DNA from: Paramarasmius palmivorus
Lineage: Eukaryota; Basidiomycota; Agaricomycetes; Agaricales; Marasmiaceae
Direction: 5' to 3'
Length of the DNA: 64,000 bases
Assembly: GCA_037176845.1 (NCBI GenBank)
Contig: JAYKXP010000072.1
Coordinates: forward strand, 237,039 to 301,038
Numbering within the stretch: position 1 is the first letter of the stretch; each line of letters begins with the position of its first letter. The notes beneath the pieces were generated by a model. It had not been told where the DNA came from and ran no database searches. It saw only the letters and a list, made by a program, of their open reading frames with translations. A program made the position numbers and the translations under genes. This document shows, piece after piece, positions 23,050 to 34,230 of the stretch.

Positions 23050-26000
23050 TCAAACTCTTTCTATCCCGGCAACACATCCCAGAAGTAACACGTCCACCTT
23101 TCCTTCCGTCTTCTCTTCTACCCATGCATCAAGTCTTTGGAATAACGACATAGCTAGATTATTAGCCTTCTCTAAGTCTTGTTCCCAGACGGCCTTCTTT
23201 CCCGGCCACATACCCTTTTCTTGAAGGCCGATAAAGTTGATTAGAAGCTCGCCATCTGGTGCCTCGGGAGTGAGTTTAACGACGAGGTCTATGCTCCAGG
23301 TATCAGATCCGTAAAAAGAGGCCTCTTTCACATGATGTCGGATATACTCGTCTGGTGGGTTGTCGTCTAGGTTCCACTTGAGAACATGAGCATCGAAAGC
23401 AATAACTACAAGGCAAGAGAAAGAGAAGGATTAGCGATTAGTCTAAACACCGATAGGAATCACGCCACGGACCTGTCCAGATTAATTCCGGATGATATAC
23501 TTCTAATTTCAGGGAACGCGTTTCGGCAGCCACATCAACCACATCATCGACAGCTTTGATATGGAACTTGGTTTCCGGGACAGACCAAGGCGAAACGTAG
23601 TGGGAGTCCACCGAGAGAGGTATCTTGTAAGGAGATAAGAACTGCCAAAGAAGTCCATTGAGTATGGAAACATAAATGTAGAGAAGTAGACTGATGTACC
23701 AGAGAGAAAGGGTACATTGGGTCCCAATCAGCATTGTACTTGTCCATCACGACGGCTTCTGCTCCTGCATGTGTAACTTCACCGTTCTCGAGCACCCTTT
23801 CGACGCCTCCAAATTCCTTTGCGATCTCATGCACGAGTTCCGGGAAGCCAGGTGCGGCATCGGATGTTGAGATATGTAGGTGATGTTCGCCAGTAGTTAT
23901 CTATGGAATAAATGGATTAGCTAACGAGACCATCTTTGCAGACCAAACTCACATTCTCCGTACGCAAAACGTATACCCTCTTCTGATGCATTGCGTCAAA
24001 GGGATCTCGCGCGGCGAATATTGCAATAACAATGATCGTGGCCACGCTGGCTGCGAAGGTGCTATTCACGAGGAACTTTCTTCCGAAACGGTGAATGAAA
24101 GGCAAGAAAAGCGGGAATCCGATTGCTCCTAAGGCTGATACGATGGTCGCCATCAAGTGGTCCGTTGGGCTGGCAATGCCTATACGTCCTGCCTACAAGG
24201 TAGTGAGAATACTGGCAGCTATGATAAAAGTGAACCCACCAATGGCACGAAAACTTCTAACGTCGGTAGTGCACACAGAGTGGCAAACAGTAAAGGCACA
24301 GATTCACCAATGGCGTATGTCACGAGAGAAAGCTTGCGCTGTGACTTGGAGAATATGGGGTTTAACACCATCGACGCAAACAGAGAGTTAGCCGTGAAGA
24401 ATAGGAGACCAGCAGATCCAACGCCGAGAAGCTGGATACCGAAGGCGCCAGCAGCTTGTATTAAAAGGGTGGCGGAGTATACGGCGACTTCGTTTACAGG
24501 CCCGAGGAATAGTTGCGGAATAAGTGCACCTAATGAACCTGCGTAAGACACGGAATTTCGTCTATCGCAATGACGGAACTCACCCAACATAGCTGGAGGA
24601 CCGTACAGTAGGATGGTAGAGTATTCATTCGCGTACCAACTCATATCCTTGTGCAGCACCTTGGTCATCACAGCCGCCACGATATTCGCAGTAGTAATAC
24701 TCCCTAACAGTCCGAGTGTAGAGGAAGTCAATCCTTCCCTGATAGCTGCGCGAGTGCCGAATTTCAAATCATCCTTCCTCGGCATAAATATCGACCGCAT
24801 CATGACGATAGACGCAGCGAATAGTAGCCCGTAGAGCAATCTTGCAGTCGCGAAAGAATACAAGAAAAAGTGACCGAGCATGCTCAGATAAACGGTCGTT
24901 GGTTTCGTGTATCCCCGAGTCAAGGATGAGAGTTGCGAATCCGATGAAGACAAATGACGAAGAAGGGCCAGCGTGTTTTCGGCCATGTTCTGTGCTACAC
25001 CTGGTTGAATGTTTTCCACTAAATCCTGGAAGAGTATGAATCCATGCGCTGGGGAAGTTGGAGATGAACGCTCTCGTACCTTGCGCATGTGGTAAAGATA
25101 GCTGTTGCCAACGACTGCCATCTATGCGAGAGAATGAGTCCTGCAAACACGACGAAAATCGACAGGCATACATCTAAACCAGTGACGTTCAAGTATTCTT
25201 GAAATTGACGGAAGTCAGTGCTACAACCAGGAATTATTTAGTAACTTTAGGAGAATGAAGATGAGGAAATCTTACTCAGACAAGATAATTCCGGAGCTGA
25301 ACACGTCGTTGGCTACTATGGTACCATGAGGCCGGGGGACATGGGAATAGGCCTCAATCATTTCTTCCGACGTTGCTTGGAATAACAGTTCTTTTCCAGT
25401 TGTTCCTGCAGCTTCCAAGTTGATGACAGCTCGTACACTAAGTATGTTCGGGTCAGGACGTGGTCAGCATGACAGAGAAGGCGACTCACGTCGACGATAT
25501 TGGGTGCTGTGTAGAGAATAGATGCGATCCATCTTGCAATGACTCCTCGGCGTTATTCCACACTATAAATGTCACCTATCATTACATGATGTGAAACGAG
25601 GTCCACTGAGGCTGCTTACGCAGGATAATGGAATGATGTGGGCTCCAATCTGGGGTGTTGACCAACACTCGCATGCACTCGAGCATAACTCCTACAGAGA
25701 GCGCGTCGTCGGCAGCTCCAGGTGTAGGCAATGTGCTGTCCAGATGTGAATTGACCAATACGGCGTGTTCCTTGCCTTCTGGCGTACCGTTCGAAATTCG
25801 AACCACGATGTTGCTGAGATTTACATAGGTCTTGTACAGTCGGGCACCCATCATATCAAACCTTTTGAAACGATGTCAATAGGAAGTACAGAAGAAAACA
25901 CTGGTTGCGCACCTATGAGAACCATTTCCCTGCTGTCTCCACACCTCACATTCTAGTTTCCTTCCACTCTCTTTGATGACACGCTGGCACTCTTTCTGCG

Positions 26001-26324
26001 CGTCCAGCACCTGCTGATAGAACCATTCGTCTCCACGTGCATGTTCTAGTGTTCCTGGGGTCCTAAAACCGATGTCTTCTGACAAGTATCTCGAGATGCT
26101 GAGGATTCTGGTTTCGGAAATTTGAGGTAATTGAGTGACCGGATCGAAGAGGTCTTCTAGAGGTTGCGGCAGTGCTTAAAAACGAAAAAGGTCAAGGCTG
26201 GTAAGTTTTCACAGCAAGTCTGGAACATACTTATATGGTCCCAGTAAGCATACAAGGGTATTCCAATGAGAATCGGTGAAAGGAGAAGGAGCGAGGCGAT
26301 GGGTCCGAAACGCGTCCTGCTCAT
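23050..26324 (-). CDS. ERMP1-like M28 family zinc metallopeptidase, multi-pass membrane protein
   Basis: Thirteen exons: 26324-26231, 26174-25913, 25861-25620, 25562-25490, 25437-25276, 25220-25172, 25121-25080, 25025-24584, 24538-24240, 24192-23953, 23900-23700, 23641-23473, 23405-23050; introns 45-67 nt; 876 residues, the usual length for fungal ERMP1/vacuolar-type M28 proteases. A signal-anchor segment comes first (residues 10-27). The peptidase domain has H158 and D160 (NSHLDS), D170 (PGAADDA), E205/E206 (NNAEES), E232 (NLEAAG) and H305 (SYLYHMRK), the expected two-zinc set. The middle region has several membrane segments (for example VYLSMLGHFFLYSF). The C-terminal domain carries the family motifs HYVSPWSV and LIWTVIAFDAHVL. 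It acts in the ER or vacuole membrane with a lumenal active site, by family. It appears complete and intact. Confidence 0.93.
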
Positions 26325-26714
26325 TTTCGCTCGTCTCCACCAGTGAAAACGAGTTCAACCTCTTTTAGGCTGAACTGCGTTCCGAAGTAAAGAAAACCTT
26401 TGTAGTCAGACTTGTTGGCGTAAATGGCTCGGACACGGACAAATCGGGATGACTGAGCTTCAGTGACACTCCGGGTTCCGTTGCTGATATAGATGAGTTT
26501 GGACAGAATTTGGGTTCGACAACGAATAGGCAGGTCACTATGCAGTGTAGAGTAGAGTCCGTTGAGGCAACGGGCGGACTTGGGTGGAACCCGTTATCGA
26601 GAGTGAGATAGATACAAGATAGATACAGATACCAAGGAGTCAAGTGGGTCAGACTTTCACATCAAAATATACCACTCTGGTTATGTATACACTGAAGCGT
26701 ACTGCAACTTTTTT
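26325..26714. other. Spacer between ERMP1-like gene and SurE-like gene 1
   Basis: About 390 bp holding the 5' flank of the peptidase gene. A 92-residue minus frame here has no support. No TATA box or RNA gene seen. Confidence 0.35.
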
Positions 26715-27860
26715 TTAGCTCGGTAGACAGCTCAAAAAACTTCCGAGCCTTTCAAGCACCAACCCTTGTGTCGTAGCATCCACATCCAACTTGGAACTCG
26801 CGTCGAGGACACTGACACTGGCGAAGCAGCCTGAACGCGCAATGACATCCTCTTCATTGGGCAGATGAGTAGTACCACATGTTTCTACATCCGTCTGCGA
26901 AGAGTCCGAAAATATCCTAGTCAGAATGAAGTTGAAATCTGACGCGGATGGGCATCCATCTGTGCCGCCATAGTTGACGTTCAGGCTGACTCCTGGAGGC
27001 AAGGCTGGCCCACTACCGGCGAGGAGGGCGTTTGCAAGTTGCAAAGTGAGCTGACCGTACTCGCGTGTACCGATAGTACTAGCGGAACTCGGATCAGTTT
27101 CCAAGGTCGTGTACGAAATCTGCTGAACGATCGAGGCTGAACCCGAGACAGCTATAGAGGGTATACCCTCTTTAGCAGCTTCAGTGGCGGCCCCACTGTA
27201 GATGATTTAATCGCAAAAAAAAACTTGAACAGACATAACAGGGGGACGCACACTGTCCCGGAGCCAAGAACTTTAATGCCCAGGTTTCCTGTTATCCAAT
27301 TTAGCATTGCATTTCTAGGCCATCACCAGGGCGAAAAGGCTCACTCCCGACATTGGGACCACTGATGACTAGGTCCAGTGAACCCCCATTAAAGAATTTC
27401 GGTGCAAGGGTCCGTATGCCGTACTTGACTGCGTCCACTGGAAACGCATTAACATAGTTGATGCGAGCTGTACACGAGATGTAAGCACAACAGCTATGGG
27501 AAATTAGAGTATGAATACGTACGGTCAGATGGATCAGAACCTCGTGGGGGAGATAAAGCAGGACAGGTGTCGAACTCACACCCAGTCAAGACGATAATAG
27601 GGTCTGTAGACAGAGAACCAGTTCCTGATAGATTAATCGCTGGAGCGGAAAGAATAACCTGTACAGAGCTATTTTAGACCCCACGGTACCTGTAACGAAA
27701 GGTAAAGGAACCAACATACATCGTGGCCGGCATCTCTGAGAGCCTCGTACTGAGCACGAATACCCGCAGTGGCCCACCCATCATCATTGCTTACTAGAAT
27801 CCGCTTCCCAGACTGAGCTAGAACGGATGTGGCGAAATGAAGGAGAAGACTTCGCATCAT
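26715..27860 (-). CDS. Secreted SurE-family phosphatase/nucleotidase, paralog 1
   Basis: Five exons: 27860-27720, 27658-27523, 27467-27345, 27288-27252, 27195-26715; 305 residues. Signal peptide MMRSLLLHFATSVLAQ, then the SurE fold: ILVSNDDGW (D26, D27 metal-binding pair), SAPAINLSGTGS (catalytic Ser region), INYVNAFP, ISGPNVG (metal-binding Asn), GSGTVGAATEAA, SLNVNYGG. Bacterial SurE is a divalent-metal 5'/3'-nucleotidase and polyphosphatase. Fungal relatives with signal peptides are thought to be acid phosphatases, acting outside the cell. The second ATG (27857) is an equally good start. Exon 2 is 136 nt in all three paralogs of the window and every intron phase is shared. All key residues are present. 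Confidence 0.88.
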
Positions 27861-27911
27861 AGCTAAGAATAGTGATGCAGGCGCTCTTAGGGAGGCGATC
27901 CTTCGGAGAGC

Positions 27912-27918
27912 TTTTATA
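27912..27918 (-). promoter_or_regulatory. TATA box of SurE-like gene 1
   Basis: TATAAAA on the minus strand, 52 nt before the ATG. The two other SurE-like genes have TATA boxes at 41 and 46 nt, which supports the call. Confidence 0.6.
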
Positions 27919-28170
27919 GGTATCTCGACCTAAAACATAGTAGATGCTAGAGGATGAGGCTTGATGTTCGAACGTGCATCGGGTCTTGACAGACATGTCT
28001 ACTTGCGCATGGTGTCAATTCAGACCGTATGGTTCTGGCGAGTAAAACTCACATGTCAAAATATTCAAGGATCGAAGGGTGCCATTCTGAATTCTTGCTT
28101 CTTTCAGGTGAAGTAGACCAAAAACCATTGTTGCTACACGATAAAGAGAGAAAAAGTATCCAGCAATGGA

Positions 28171-29280
28171 CTAATTTGGAAGACAGGACAAGATACTGGA
28201 GATCTGATTGAGCACGAAAGACTGGGTAGAAGCAGGGACATCGCTCTTGGTGCGTGCATCCATCACGCTCACGCTGACGAAGCAGTCAGAACGCGCGATG
28301 GTGTTGCTTTCACCTGGAAGGTGTGTTGTTCCACACGTGCGGACATCGGTAACACTCGAGTTGGGCACTACCCTTGTCAATACAAAGTTGAAGTCTGACG
28401 CAGCAGCACAACGACTCGTGATTGGGGGATAGTTGACGTTGATACTGATGTTAGCTGGCAGAATTGGCTTCGGTGCAGCTAGAAGGGTATTCGTGAATTC
28501 GGTGGTGAGGTCGGCATAGATGCGTGCTGCACGGGTACCGCTCGAATTGGGTGAGGATGAAAGAGTGGTGAAGGAAACAGAGCTGACTGAACTGCTCGAT
28601 GCAGAGAATGCGACCGACGGTATGCCTTCAAGAGCAGCTTCAGTCGCGGCGCCGCTACAAAAATAAGGTGATTAGCACGATACTGGTGTTTGGATGAAAT
28701 GCATACACAGTTCCGGAGCCACTAAGGGACTGCAGGTTGTCTGACAACGATTAATCCATTTGAAGTGGGCGGTGACAAAGAGCCAAACTCACTCCCAATG
28801 TTTGGCCCGCTAACGACAAAGTCGGGTGCTGCTCCGAAAATTTGAGGAGAAAGGGTCTGAATACCAAACCGGACGGCATCTACTGGGAAAGAGTTGACGT
28901 AGTTAATTTTGGCTAAACCACAGAGTCAGTGGGTATATTGATCCCATATATGATTCCTTACGATCGTTAGTATCCGATCCCTCGGGTGGAGAACCAGCAG
29001 GGCAAGTATTGAATTGACAAGGTGATTGCAGGGTTGTTGGAGGTGCACTGGACGAGCCAGTTCCTGACCTGTTGTCCGCGGGCGCTGAGAGAATGACCTA
29101 ATAGATATGTGAGACTGGTGCATGCACAGAAATCTATACACGTACATCGTAACCTGCAGATTTGAGAGCATCATCCTGAGCTCGAATCATCGCAACAGCC
29201 CAGCCGTCATCATTGGTCAGTACGATACGTTGACCTACAGCGGTTGCAGCAGCATAACAGAAGAACAAAAGAATTTTCAT
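28171..29280 (-). CDS. Secreted SurE-family phosphatase/nucleotidase, paralog 2
   Basis: Five exons: 29280-29146, 29097-28962, 28912-28793, 28740-28707, 28654-28171; introns 48-52 nt; 302 residues. Signal peptide MKILLFFCYAAATAVG, then RIVLTNDDGW, LSAPADNRSGTGS, INYVNSFP, VSGPNIG, GSGTVGAATEAA, NVNYPP. The conserved Asp pair and the SGPN Asn are kept. RAQDDALKSAGYD differs from RAQYEALRDAGYD of the other copies. Same orientation as paralog 1 and about 300 bp upstream of it, so a tandem duplicate. The role is extracellular phosphate-ester hydrolysis, by family. Confidence 0.87.
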
Positions 29281-29320
29281 GGCTCGGAGGGATGGAAATC
29301 ATTAAAAGTCCATGGAGTTC

Positions 29321-29327
29321 TTATATA
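29321..29327 (-). promoter_or_regulatory. TATA box of SurE-like gene 2
   Basis: TATATAA on the minus strand, 41 nt before the ATG at 29280. Confidence 0.6.
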
Positions 29328-30652
29328 GCGATTGCCACAGACCAGGGAACGTGCGTGCGATCTAAAGCCAGGCGAGAAGGGTGCAGTACTTGTGTCTTGT
29401 TGCCTTGAGGCTAAAGCGATCATTTGGACGGCGCAGGTCGAACTCTTCGGCAAGCGTGTATTGACTTGAAGTGCCTGGATCCATGTGAGCGAAGTTTTGG
29501 GGCACGTGTACCGCTTCTAGATGTTCGAACTTGTGGGCGAGACTGAACTGACAGCCCAGAAAGAGAACCATCACATGTACACCATACCAGCAACCAGTTT
29601 CCTCGGTGTGGAGACGAAGACGAAGCGAATATCGCTGTCATCAAAAAAAAAAAAATCAGTATCTCGAGCCAACGAAGGGATAAAAGTGATGGATACCGTT
29701 CAAAGACCGATATTGAGAGATGACGATTATGATTGTTGAATCCCGTAAAGAATTTTGCTGGATTTCATTGTATCTTTTTCGGTCTTCTCCTTTACTTTGT
29801 AGTGCGATAAAAGTCCGATGTGGAATAGTAGACGCGGGGAAGAAGGTTGTAACTTGTCACGCAATGGAGGCACGCTGCTGGTCACGATCCCATGGTGTAA
29901 TTCCCACGCACATCATCCTCTTTCTGCAAGAGTCGTTGAAACCAGGTTCAAGTTGAAACTCCCTTAACAATGAGGGCCTGGGGCACCCCCAGAAGCAAAG
30001 ATCCTCAAGGCTCGAATATATTCATAGGCAGCAACACCAACGTAGAAGTTATTTCAAGCTATCGACATCTTGGGCGGATATACGAGCTTTGACTGGTTTC
30101 CGAGCGCGCTCTTTTGCAATGGTCAAGCCAGCCTAGGTCAGACAAAGCTGCATCAAGAAAGCTTTGACGATACTTCGAGTCTTATCAATACTGGGATACT
30201 AGCCCAGTGTCCGGTGTTGGAAAGAGTACTTCTCCATTCAACCTTCTCTTGTGAACAGTATCCAAGGTACTAAAGGTCTCTTTACTTAAACAAAATATGT
30301 ATTTGCATTTATCTTGATTTTAGTCTTCCCAAGTTTATATGGCTCTCACGAAGGGAATGCAAATACTTGGGTTATTTGTCAATGTGAGTTATGCTCTGCT
30401 TCGAGGACTAATACTGTGATAAAGTCACTCATTCAGGAAGCCATTTACAGAGTTGTAGCCAAGAAAACGTGATGAATCCTTCATAGAATGGCTTTTGATT
30501 TGCTTTTGATCCAGTTCAATACGAGTTGATCCATGGACTTCTAGGTGTAGTAAAACGTAACGCCATGTATACTAACAAATCAATTAATACATACAATCTC
30601 CTGAAGTTGACGATACTGTACAATGCGTGCACTACTAAACCCCCCTCGAACT
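29328..30652. other. Intergenic stretch with one weak coding fragment
   Basis: A minus-strand frame ending at 29362 reads coherently (for example HKFEHLEAVHVPQNFAHMD and LAEEFDLRRPNDRFSLKATR). A T-tract followed by an AG near 29625-29640 could be a splice acceptor before DIRFVFVSTPRKLVAG, but the two parts do not join in frame. It may be a gene remnant. 29720-30652 shows nothing I can support. Confidence 0.3.
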
Positions 30653-32167
30653 CTACTTTGCCTCCGTAGGATCGTATGCCGTGCACTTCACTGTTTCTAG
30701 CCATCGTGTCCTTTCCTGCATCCGGTGGCAAAGAACGCTATTCGACCCACCCATACATTTTCCGGAAGCACATCCGCCTCTCTGCCGCCCCACAATCGGC
30801 CACACCGGGGGTTTCAAAAGCTTCGGAGAGGTATTCGGCTCCGTCGACTCGACTGGACCCATATTCGGAGTCCCCATCATGCTCGTCGTTGGATCTGGTA
30901 TGCAGAGTTTGGAGTCTGGATTGCTCGATGAACTCGATAGGCATGGAAGTAGACGAGGGAGAGTAGTTGGTGAGGATGCATATGTAAATATGTTCAGACG
31001 CTGCGTTGGTGACAATGTAGGTGCGAGGAGGGACAGGATATATAGCTGCAGCTCTGTTGGTAACGAAATGAAGGGGAAGTGACTGAGGGATGTCTCGGTA
31101 GCTTTGACAAGCGTCGAACCACCCGAGACTGGTATGCATGTGCATGAGGTGGAGCATGGTTTTGCTACCGCACCGGTACCGCGTGTGGGGCTTCGGCCTG
31201 TCCGCAGGAGGACTGCCCTTGCGTACACAAGCAGCTCAAGCGCATCCTTCTCGACCGCCTGCTTCAGGTGTTTATTCCTCGTTACTACACGAGATAACAA
31301 AGTTTCCACGAGTTTCCACGACTCCGGGCCCACCGAGTCGTCGTCATCTTCGTCCGACGTGTTGTCACTGCCACCTATAGTAGCGACCGCGATCTGGTTG
31401 GCATGCAATTCTAAGGTCAAGAGAGTGAAGTTTCCGTTTTCTAACGCTCCAATGATCTTTCGGACACCCCGAAAACCAAGATGATTTCCATTGAGTCTAA
31501 GAGTATCCAATTGGCAGCGTGGTGAAGTAATGAAGTCCGAAATGCATGCTGCAGAGCGGTATGTGATGTCTGTTGCCGATAGATGTAATTCTCCGAGAGT
31601 GGGGCAGTCAAGGGCGGGTATAAACACTTGCACGAATGCATCCGATAGAGCACGGTTGGTTGTCAGTGATAAAAACCGAAGTCTCGAGCGATTGAGTGCT
31701 CGTGCAAATGCCAACGCCACTGCTGGATTGGCTGTCAGATTGTTCTGTTAAGAGGTAAGTTAGTATTGGCATTAAAGAAGATCGACCAGAAGACGCACGT
31801 TCTGCAAATATAGCTCTTTCAAGTGCACGTTCCCCACGAGATAAGAGGAAATAGCTTCTAGTCCTCTGTCACCAATGCCATTCGAGTTGAGGCTAATCTC
31901 CGTTATGTGATACTTTCTCCCAACTGCAGACCCCAGGAAAGTGAATAGCACAATGCATCCATCATCCCCGAGTTCGTTATGGCTCAAGACGAGTTTTGTG
32001 ACAACTCGTCGAGCGGTAATTTTTGCGATGATTCCCTGGGCACCTTTGAAGCTGTAGTTGTGTTTTGTTTTTACCAGGTGAGAACATTACTTACCTGCCA
32101 CTGAGCGAAGTCCACAGTCAACGCAATCTATCTGTCCTCGAGCTGATAATAAAACTTTAGGCTTCAT
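30653..32167 (-). CDS. RNI-like leucine-rich-repeat protein
   Basis: Three exons: 32167-32095, 32043-31799, 31744-30653; introns 51 and 54 nt; 469 residues. The start MKPKVLLSARG was chosen because relatives begin with a similar short segment; the frame extends upstream to 32287. Residues from about 25 to 230 are ribonuclease-inhibitor-type repeats (LVLSHNELGDDGCIVLF, ISLNSNGIGDRGLEAIS, LKELYLQNNL, LRLNGNHLGFRGVRKI, LELHANQI). An acidic loop follows (SDEDDDDS). Near residue 340 is a conserved block (LPTELQLYILSLLAP), which may be an F-box-like helix pair, and the tail is Ser/Pro-rich. It looks like a widely conserved basidiomycete scaffold protein of unknown function. It separates SurE-like genes 2 and 3. 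Confidence 0.8.
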
Positions 32168-32758
32168 GAGAATGCAATGAGCAGGAAAGGATCCGGAGAC
32201 TCGAGCAGTAGTCAGGGTTGTATGTTGCCGGCCGGTTTGCGTCAGCATCGAGATCAATCTTATCTTTTTCCTATCTTGGTTTATCATCTACCACAACCTT
32301 CCTCTCTCGACCTTCGAGGTATTCTGAATTCATTCATGCAGAAGCAGGAATAACTCCGGTGTAGTTGAAAAATGGCATGATATTGGACCAGGTGAGGAGC
32401 ATAAAATTCCTTTCATTATCTCACCCTGGCTTACCCATGTGGAAAGTGTTCGCAAGTCAGACAGCTTGAGAGTCCATGCACATTTGACATGTGAACCTTC
32501 CTTTCGTCAAGACAGCGTCCACGAGGGGTTCAACTTCGATTATGACACTGGCGCCCCATGGAGTATATTCTTGAGAGCCAACCTATAGCACGTTCATCCA
32601 ACAACCTTTGCTCTAGGTGCTCTTCGGCCGCCGGGGTCCAAAACTATGTTTTGCTTAGTGCAAGAATCACAGAATAAGCAACGGGGGAAAATAAGCGGGA
32701 TAGGCGAAATATGCGGATAGGCAGTCCTCATCCCATGATGGATGGATGGATATTCCCA
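32168..32758. other. Divergent promoter region of LRR gene and SurE-like gene 3
   Basis: About 590 bp between the LRR start (minus strand) and SurE-like gene 3 (plus strand). No coding frame is supported. A repeated GGAT/GATGGATGGATGGAT stretch lies near 32735-32750, just before the TATA box of SurE-like gene 3. Confidence 0.4.
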
Positions 32759-32765
32759 TATAAAA
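32759..32765 (+). promoter_or_regulatory. TATA box of SurE-like gene 3
   Basis: TATAAAA, 46 nt before the ATG at 32812. Confidence 0.65.
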
Positions 32766-32811
32766 CGGTACCCAAGACGTGATTTTCGACCAAGCTTCCG
32801 CAGTTACTGTC

Positions 32812-33951
32812 ATGAAGCTCAAGACTTTTACAGTACTCTCCTTCTTGGTTGGAATCGCAGTGTGCCAAAAACGGATTGTACTGACCAACGATGACGGTTG
32901 GGCGACTGGTGCTATTCGAGCCCAGTACGAGGCTCTTCGAGATGCGGGCTACGACGTGTGTTAATCCTTTTTTTTGAGTTCAGCCGTCAGCTCACTGTCT
33001 AATAATAGATTATTCTGTCTGCTCCTGCAGTGGACATGTCTGGCACAGGGCCATTGTCCACAGATCCCGTTGTCGTTGTAGATGGATGTGAATTCGATAC
33101 CTGTCCACCGCTTTCGCCACCCGAAGGCTCTGATCCTTCCGACCGTAAGTATCACGATATCGGATGGCTACTCCGTTCAGTTATTTACTCATTGCAGCAC
33201 GGATAAACTATGTGAATGCTTTCCCTGCGGACTCCGTCAAGTTTGGTATACGAACACTCGCTCCGAAGTTCTTTGATGGTAATCCACCAGACTTTGTCGT
33301 CAGTGGCCCCAATACCGGTCGTAAGATACTTTTATCTCAATCTAGGCCATACTCTGAATCCACGAACATCCGTTAGACAACGTTGGGGTTATTATCGGTT
33401 CTGGAACTGTGTAAGTGCATTTTGGGAATCAAGTTCTCAATATTGACGTTAGGTATAGTGGCGCCGCAAGTGAAGCTGCAAAGGAAGGGGTTCCTTCTGT
33501 TGCCATCTCTGGAACCGGGCTTCCACATGCATCGTTCACAACCCTGGAATCTGATCCGACATCTTCAGGCAGCTTGGCCGCCCGTATTTACGGTGGGGTC
33601 GGTGTTCGATTCGTGAACGCCTTGCTTGCAGGTGCAGCTGGTGGACCAATTTTACCCCCAGGAATCAGTCTCAACGTCAATTATGTCCGGACGAATACGA
33701 CAAATTGTGCATCCTCAGATGATTTCAAGTTTATTCTGACGAGAGTGCTCCCGGACCCTTTGAAGCTTTTCAGGGATGTGACTACGTGTGGAACAAGTCA
33801 TTTACCGGACGAATCTGCTGTGATAAACGCGGAGGCAGGATGTTTTGCGACCGTCAGCGTCTTTCAGGCGAAGAATACGCTTGACGCGGATGCGAACACG
33901 CAGAAATTCGTTTTGGATAGACTAGGTAGTCTACTTAGTTGTCTTCCTTGA
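32812..33951 (+). CDS. Secreted SurE-family phosphatase/nucleotidase, paralog 3
   Basis: Five exons: 32812-32955, 33009-33144, 33198-33320, 33377-33410, 33459-33951; 309 residues. Signal peptide MKLKTFTVLSFLVGIAVC, then RIVLTNDDGW, LSAPAVDMSGTGP, INYVNAFP, VSGPNTG, GSGTVGAASEAA, LNVNYV. Intron positions and phases equal those of paralogs 1 and 2. For the last intron two nearby AGs exist (33452 and 33458); the second keeps the frame. It is on the opposite strand to the other two, with the LRR gene between, so the family expanded by an inverted as well as a tandem copy. Confidence 0.88.
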
Positions 33952-34230
33952 ACATGGTGTACCTGGTCCGCGGTTTTGTACATATCTTGTAGCTAAAGGC
34001 CTCTAAAAGACCGAGGTTTTGACTTGGCTTGACTTCTCAGGTCCACTTTAGGTGTTTGCCGGCCCTGAAACTTCCGGCGCATACCGCCGGCCTGACGCGG
34101 TCCGACTTGTGCGGGAACTGCCAAGTCTGGTTTTGTGTTCCAGGTTCGTGCACGAGTTGTCATCACTGAAAATCGATGCACAAGCCGTTCGCCGCAGAAT
34201 GGCGTGACGACTCACTCTTTCTTCTTACCA

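Noticed and set aside
30676..31484. Several plus-strand frames of 96-133 codons
   Set aside because: They are antisense to the third exon of the LRR gene, whose repeats and exon phases are convincing.
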